Shown one piece after another: positions 60,537 through 64,000 of a DNA stretch of 64,000 bases. The position numbers and the translations under genes were made by a program. Position 1 is the first letter of the stretch, and every line of letters starts with the position of its first letter. Below the pieces are notes generated by a model. That model did not search any database, was not told where the DNA came from, and saw nothing but the letters and a program-made list of their open reading frames with translations. The DNA comes from Rhodobacter sp. NTK016B (GTDB taxonomy: Bacteria > Pseudomonadota > Alphaproteobacteria > Rhodobacterales > Rhodobacteraceae): NCBI RefSeq assembly GCF_017303295.1, contig NZ_JAFKOK010000008.1:167699-231698 (forward strand). Direction: 5' to 3'.

Positions 60537-62873
60537 ATGACAGACGAACCCACCGACAAATCCGACGAGCCCCCGATCGAGCCATCGCTCGAAGCGCCGC
60601 TCGATGCACCGCTGGCCGAACCCCTGCGCCGCGCGCTGGGTGAGCGCTATCTGCAATACGCGCTGTCGACCATCATGCACCGCGCGCTGCCCGATGCGCG
60701 CGACGGGATGAAACCCGTCCATCGGCGCATTCTCTACGCGATGCGCGAGCTGCGGCTGGGTCCCGACAGCCGGTTCCGCAAGTCGTCGAAGATCTCGGGC
60801 GACGTGATGGGCAATTATCACCCCCATGGCGACGTCGCGATCTACGACGCGATGGCCCGTCTGGCGCAGGATTTCAACGTCCGCTACCCGCTGGTCGACG
60901 GCCAGGGCAATTTCGGCAATATCGACGGCGACAACCCCGCCGCCAGCCGGTACACCGAGGCCCGGCTGACCGCCGCCGCCGAAGTGCTGATGGATGGCCT
61001 GACCGAGAACGCGGTGGATTTCCGCGACAATTACGACGGCACACTGACCGAGCCCATCGTGCTGCCCGCCGCCTTTCCCAACCTTCTGGCCAACGGGGCC
61101 AGCGGTATCGCGGTGGGGATGGCGACCAATATCCCGCCGCACAATCTCGATGAACTCGTCTCGGGTTGTCAGGCGATGATCCGCGACCCCGAGCTGAGCG
61201 ACGCGGCGCTGGTCGATCTGATCCCCGGCCCCGATTTCCCGACCGGCGGCATCATCGTCGAGCCGCGCGACTCGATTCTGGAAACCTATCGCACTGGGCG
61301 CGGCGCCTTCCGCCTGCGCGCGCGCTGGAATGTCGAGGATCTCGGCCGCGGCACCTGGCAGGTCGTCGTCACCGAGATCCCCTATCAAGTTCAGAAATCC
61401 AAGCTGATCGAGAAGCTGGCCGAGGTCATCCAGCTGAAGAAGGTTCCTCTTCTGGCCGATGTGCGCGACGAATCGGCCGATGACGTGCGCATCGTGCTCG
61501 AACCCCGCTCGAAGAATGTCTATGCCGAGCAGATGATGGGCATGCTGATGCGCGTGTCGGATCTGGAGATCCGCTTTTCGCTCAACATGAACGTATTGAT
61601 CGACGGGCGCACGCCGAAGGTCTGCAGCCTGAAAGACGTACTGCGCGCCTTTCTCGATCACCGCCGCGAGGTGTTGCAGCGCCGCTCGCAGCACCGGCTG
61701 GACAAGATCGACCACCGGCTTGAAGTGCTGGAAGGCTTCATCATCGCCTTTCTGAACCTCGACCGCGTGATCGACATCATCCGCTATGACGAGGATCCGA
61801 AAGCCGCGCTGATGCGCGAGGAATGGGACCGCAAGTTCAAGCGCGCGACCTCGGAAAGCGATTACCTCACCCCGCCCCCGTCCGAGGGAGAGCTGACCGA
61901 GGTGCAGGCCGAGGCCATCCTCAACATGCGCCTGCGCAGCCTGCGGCGGCTCGAAGAGATCGAGCTCAAGCGCGAGCGCGACGAATTGATGCGCGAGCGC
62001 GAGGGACTGCAGGACCTGCTCGACAGCGAAGAGCTGCAATGGACCCGTATCGCGCAGGAGCTGGAAAAGGTCCGCGACCAGTTCGGCATGGGCACGCGGC
62101 TGGGCGCACGCCGCTCGACCTTTGCCGAGGCCGGCGAGGTCGAGGTTCTGGCGCCCGAGGCGATGATCGAGCGCGAGCCGATCACCGTGGTCTGCTCGAA
62201 AATGGGCTGGATCCGGGCGATGAAGGGCCATGTCGCGCTCGATACCGAGTTCAAGTTCAAGGATGGCGACGAGGGCGCTTTCGCGCTGCATGCCGAGACC
62301 ACCGACAAAGTGCTGGTCTTCGGCTCGAACGGGCGGTTCTACACACTTCTGGGCGCCAATCTGCCCGGCGGGCGCGGCATGGGCGAGCCGGTGCGGCTGA
62401 TGGTCGATCTGCCCAACGAGGCGCAGATCCTCGACCTTTTCGTCCATCGTCCCGGCACGAAGATGATCGTCGCCTCGTCGGATGGCGACGGTTTCATCGT
62501 GCCCTCGGACGAGCTGTTGGCACAGACGCGTACGGGCAAGCAGGTGCTGAACCTGCGCGACGGCGCGCGGGCGCTGGTCTGCCGGAACGTGAGCGGCGAC
62601 CACGTGGCGACAGTGGGCGAGAACCGCAAGATGCTGGTCTTCCCGCTGTCCGAGCTGCCCGAGATGGGCCGGGGCAAGGGCGTTCGGCTGCAGAAGTTCA
62701 AGGATGGCGGCCTGTCGGACCTGACCACGCTGACGCTGGCCCAAGGCCTGTCATGGAAGGACCCGGCCGGGCGCACCCGGCACGAGCCCGACCTGACCGA
62801 ATGGCTGGCAAAGCGCGCCGCCGCCGGGCGCATGGCGCCGCGCGGCTTCCCCCGCGATAACCGTTTCTCCTGA
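60537..62873 (+). CDS. parC: DNA topoisomerase IV subunit A
   Basis: Type II topoisomerase subunit (778 residues) that separates replicated chromosomes together with ParE. The N-terminal breakage-reunion domain shows [20 protein letters not shown] and [18 protein letters not shown], with the active-site Tyr139 in [10 protein letters not shown]. The quinolone region reads [15 protein letters not shown]: where Escherichia coli ParC has Ser80 and Glu84, this protein has Val100 and Asp104. The C-terminal beta-pinwheel (residues about 520-740) is weakly repetitive. ParC is favoured over GyrA by length and by the C-terminal domain without a clear GyrA box. The initial 30 residues are acidic and proline-rich. 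Confidence 0.93.
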   Translation: MTDEPTDKSDEPPIEPSLEAPLDAPLAEPLRRALGERYLQYALSTIMHRALPDARDGMKPVHRRILYAMRELRLGPDSRFRKSSKISGDVMGNYHPHGDVAIYDAMARLAQDFNVRYPLVDGQGNFGNIDGDNPAASRYTEARLTAAAEVLMDGLTENAVDFRDNYDGTLTEPIVLPAAFPNLLANGASGIAVGMATNIPPHNLDELVSGCQAMIRDPELSDAALVDLIPGPDFPTGGIIVEPRDSILETYRTGRGAFRLRARWNVEDLGRGTWQVVVTEIPYQVQKSKLIEKLAEVIQLKKVPLLADVRDESADDVRIVLEPRSKNVYAEQMMGMLMRVSDLEIRFSLNMNVLIDGRTPKVCSLKDVLRAFLDHRREVLQRRSQHRLDKIDHRLEVLEGFIIAFLNLDRVIDIIRYDEDPKAALMREEWDRKFKRATSESDYLTPPPSEGELTEVQAEAILNMRLRSLRRLEEIELKRERDELMREREGLQDLLDSEELQWTRIAQELEKVRDQFGMGTRLGARRSTFAEAGEVEVLAPEAMIEREPITVVCSKMGWIRAMKGHVALDTEFKFKDGDEGAFALHAETTDKVLVFGSNGRFYTLLGANLPGGRGMGEPVRLMVDLPNEAQILDLFVHRPGTKMIVASSDGDGFIVPSDELLAQTRTGKQVLNLRDGARALVCRNVSGDHVATVGENRKMLVFPLSELPEMGRGKGVRLQKFKDGGLSDLTTLTLAQGLSWKDPAGRTRHEPDLTEWLAKRAAAGRMAPRGFPRDNRFS

Positions 62874-62881
62874 ACCACACC

Positions 62882-62913
62882 CCGCGCCCCGGTTTTTCCA
62901 CAACGGGGCGCGG
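62882..62913 (+). terminator. Hairpin downstream of parC
   Basis: CCGCGCCCCG and CGGGGCGCGG form a perfect 10-bp stem around a 12-base loop containing TTTTT. No T-run follows, so termination in the plus direction is uncertain. Confidence 0.5.
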
Positions 62914-62970
62914 CGTTGCCATGCTGGGTCCTTTCCGGTATCCGAATCCCGAAACCGGAGAGGACCCACG

Positions 62971-63687
62971 ATGGCTTTGACGCGCACGCTTCTGAAGATC
63001 CTGGCCCCGCTCGGCGTGGCGGGCCTGCTCGCCGCCTGTTCGGCCAGCGGCGCCAATCTGGGGGCCACCCGGGCCGAGCTGGGCGATTTCCGGCTGTGCT
63101 ATAACATCGTCACTACCAACGACGCCGTACGCGGACCGCTGTCGCGCGAAGCGGATGTCGAGGTCTTCGCCGACCGCATCCGCGACGAGGTCGAGCGCCG
63201 CTTCGGTCGCTACGAAGGCGACCGGCTCTATCACATCGCGCTGCATCTCGATGCCTATGTGCTGGCGGTGCCGGGCATCCCGCTGGTCGCCTCGCCGCGC
63301 TCGGCGCTGATCCTGTCGGCCAATGTCTGGGACGACCGGCTGGGCCGCCCGCTTAACGAGGAACCCGAGCAACTGACCGTGCTGGAAAGCGCCGGCGCCT
63401 CGGCGGTGGTGGGTTCCGGCCTGACGATGGGCGTGGACGAGCAGATGCAGATGCTCTCGGAGAACGCCGCACGCAGCATCGAGGACTGGCTGGCCCGCAA
63501 TCCCGAATGGTTCGAGCATGATGCCGAAGCGTCCGGGGAACTGGCCGCTGACCCGGCTGTCGACACCGAACCGGGCGCGCCGATGGCCGTGCCGGGCGCA
63601 CCGGAAAGCGCCGTCACGCTGGCCACCGCCGATGGCGAAACCGGCGATGCGGCGACCCGTCCTGCGAATAGCTGCGGGCGGCTCTGA
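62971..63687 (+). CDS. Lipoprotein of unknown function
   Basis: Outer-envelope lipoprotein of 238 residues. The lipobox LLAAC (Cys23) follows a hydrophobic signal segment LLKILAPLGVAG. The mature protein has a compact domain (about 35-180; LYHIALHLDAYVLAVPGIPL, ARSIEDWLARNPEWFEH) with two further cysteines, then a low-complexity tail rich in Ala, Pro, Glu and Thr (about 180-235). I recognise no named family. The start has GGAGAGGACCCACG upstream. The start of tuf follows after 264 bases. Confidence 0.75.
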   Translation: MALTRTLLKILAPLGVAGLLAACSASGANLGATRAELGDFRLCYNIVTTNDAVRGPLSREADVEVFADRIRDEVERRFGRYEGDRLYHIALHLDAYVLAVPGIPLVASPRSALILSANVWDDRLGRPLNEEPEQLTVLESAGASAVVGSGLTMGVDEQMQMLSENAARSIEDWLARNPEWFEHDAEASGELAADPAVDTEPGAPMAVPGAPESAVTLATADGETGDAATRPANSCGRL

Positions 63688-63817
63688 CAGGGGCGCCCGC
63701 GCGCGTAAGGCGCCTTCGCAACATCATCCCCGACAGCGCGCCGGACGACCCGTCCGGCCGGTCAGAGACGGGCTTTGCCTGCCGTGGCGTTTCTGCCGCA
63801 GGGGCGCGCCAATGCGC

Positions 63818-63926
63818 TTGATTTTTCCCTGTTCCACCATTACGACGCGCGCGACGCGGCATGCCAAACGCGGGGGTTTCCCCGCCGCGCTCGATACTGA
63901 AATGGGCGGGTTTCCCCCGCCGCGCC
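63818..63926 (+). promoter_or_regulatory. Leader region of tuf with two related hairpins
   Basis: A weak promoter candidate, TTGATT (63818-63823) with a 17-base spacer to TACGAC, precedes two similar G-run/C-run elements. The first (63869-63890) has GCGGGG-GTTT-CCCCGC, and the second (63904-63926) has GGCGGG-TTTC-CCCCGCC. Both carry a TTTCCCC centre and the end CCGCGC, so they look like a duplication in the tuf leader. Confidence 0.35.
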
Positions 63927-63951
63927 GACTAAGACTCGAGGAGAAGCCATC

Positions 63952-64000
63952 ATGGCGAAGGCAAAGTTTGAACGTAACAAACCGCACGTCAACATCGGCA
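63952..64000 (+). CDS. tuf: Elongation factor Tu, partial (start only)
   Basis: Sixteen codons are visible: MAKAKFERNKPHVNIG, the conserved N-terminus of EF-Tu leading into the first GTP-binding loop, which lies beyond the window. EF-Tu delivers aminoacyl-tRNA to the ribosome. GAGGAGAAGCCATC provides a strong ribosome-binding site. Many alphaproteobacteria have two copies, so this may be tufA or tufB. Confidence 0.93.
   Translation, partial: MAKAKFERNKPHVNIG

Overview
The window is chromosomal DNA from an alphaproteobacterium, almost certainly of the Rhodobacteraceae (Rhodobacter/Paracoccus/roseobacter group). This rests on very high GC at third codon positions, the pckA/chvI-chvG-hprK-rapZ-EIIA-HPr order, a methylsuccinyl-CoA dehydrogenase of the ethylmalonyl-CoA pathway, a DUF6473 protein, a MoxR/DUF58/DUF4159 operon, and a repeated intergenic element typical of the group. 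I see no phage, insertion sequence, CRISPR array or obvious island. It reads as ordinary core genome with several interesting regulatory signals.

Layout. 0-3 kb: pyrimidine salvage (deoA, cut by the window edge, and cdd) and a VOC-plus-double-cupin protein. 3-15 kb: malic enzyme, propionyl-CoA synthetase, an HPt/sigma54-activator pair, an SDR, a HIG1-like membrane protein, a cobalamin adenosyltransferase, etfBA, a DUF6473 protein and 3-hydroxybutyryl-CoA dehydrogenase. 15-20 kb: mcd, a TSUP transporter, a DUF3859 protein and pckA. 20-24.5 kb: chvI-chvG-hprK-rapZ-EIIA(Man)-HPr. 24.6-28.5 kb: metF/metR, a CobB-type sirtuin, a Tat-exported cyclase and an AhpD-like protein. 28.6-36.6 kb: a beta-oxidation cluster on the minus strand with quinone reductase, thioesterase, two acyl-CoA dehydrogenases, thiolase, FadB-like protein and an IclR regulator. 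36.7-38.7 kb: an ECF sigma factor, its anti-sigma factor and a fasciclin protein. 38.9-43.6 kb: tRNA-Val, small envelope proteins, a hydrolase, DUF817, glyA and nadK. 43.8-51.2 kb: the MoxR operon and divergent DUF1285. 51.4-64 kb: an MFS transporter, ABC ATPase, zinc-finger protein, pirin, MDR protein, a 42-residue small protein, polA, an RluE-type pseudouridine synthase, an MmcQ/YjbR protein, parC, a lipoprotein and the start of tuf.

How the genes fit together. Much of the first 20 kb concerns acetyl-CoA, propionyl-CoA and C4-acid assimilation. Mcd passes electrons to ETF (etfBA). The cobalamin adenosyltransferase would supply coenzyme B12 to the ethylmalonyl-CoA and methylmalonyl-CoA mutases, which are not in the window. 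PrpE makes propionyl-CoA, MaeB converts malate to pyruvate, and PckA opens gluconeogenesis. Five TGCAAA elements, one at the centre of a 30-bp palindrome, precede prpE and suggest control by a short-chain fatty acyl-CoA regulator (ScfR family). The ChvG/ChvI system and a PTS-type phosphorelay sit beside pckA.

The strongest non-coding observations are the TGCAAA array before prpE, a seven-locus intergenic repeat family ending in a GATATTT...GGATCAAAGAT core, a perfect CtrA-type TTAA-N7-TTAA box before a lipoprotein gene, a 17-bp perfect hairpin with a G-rich loop before parC, and an ECF-like promoter linking the sigma/anti-sigma pair to the fasciclin gene. I did not find a clearly new multi-gene system. 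The MoxR operon, with its two large membrane proteins of unknown function, is the least understood locus here.
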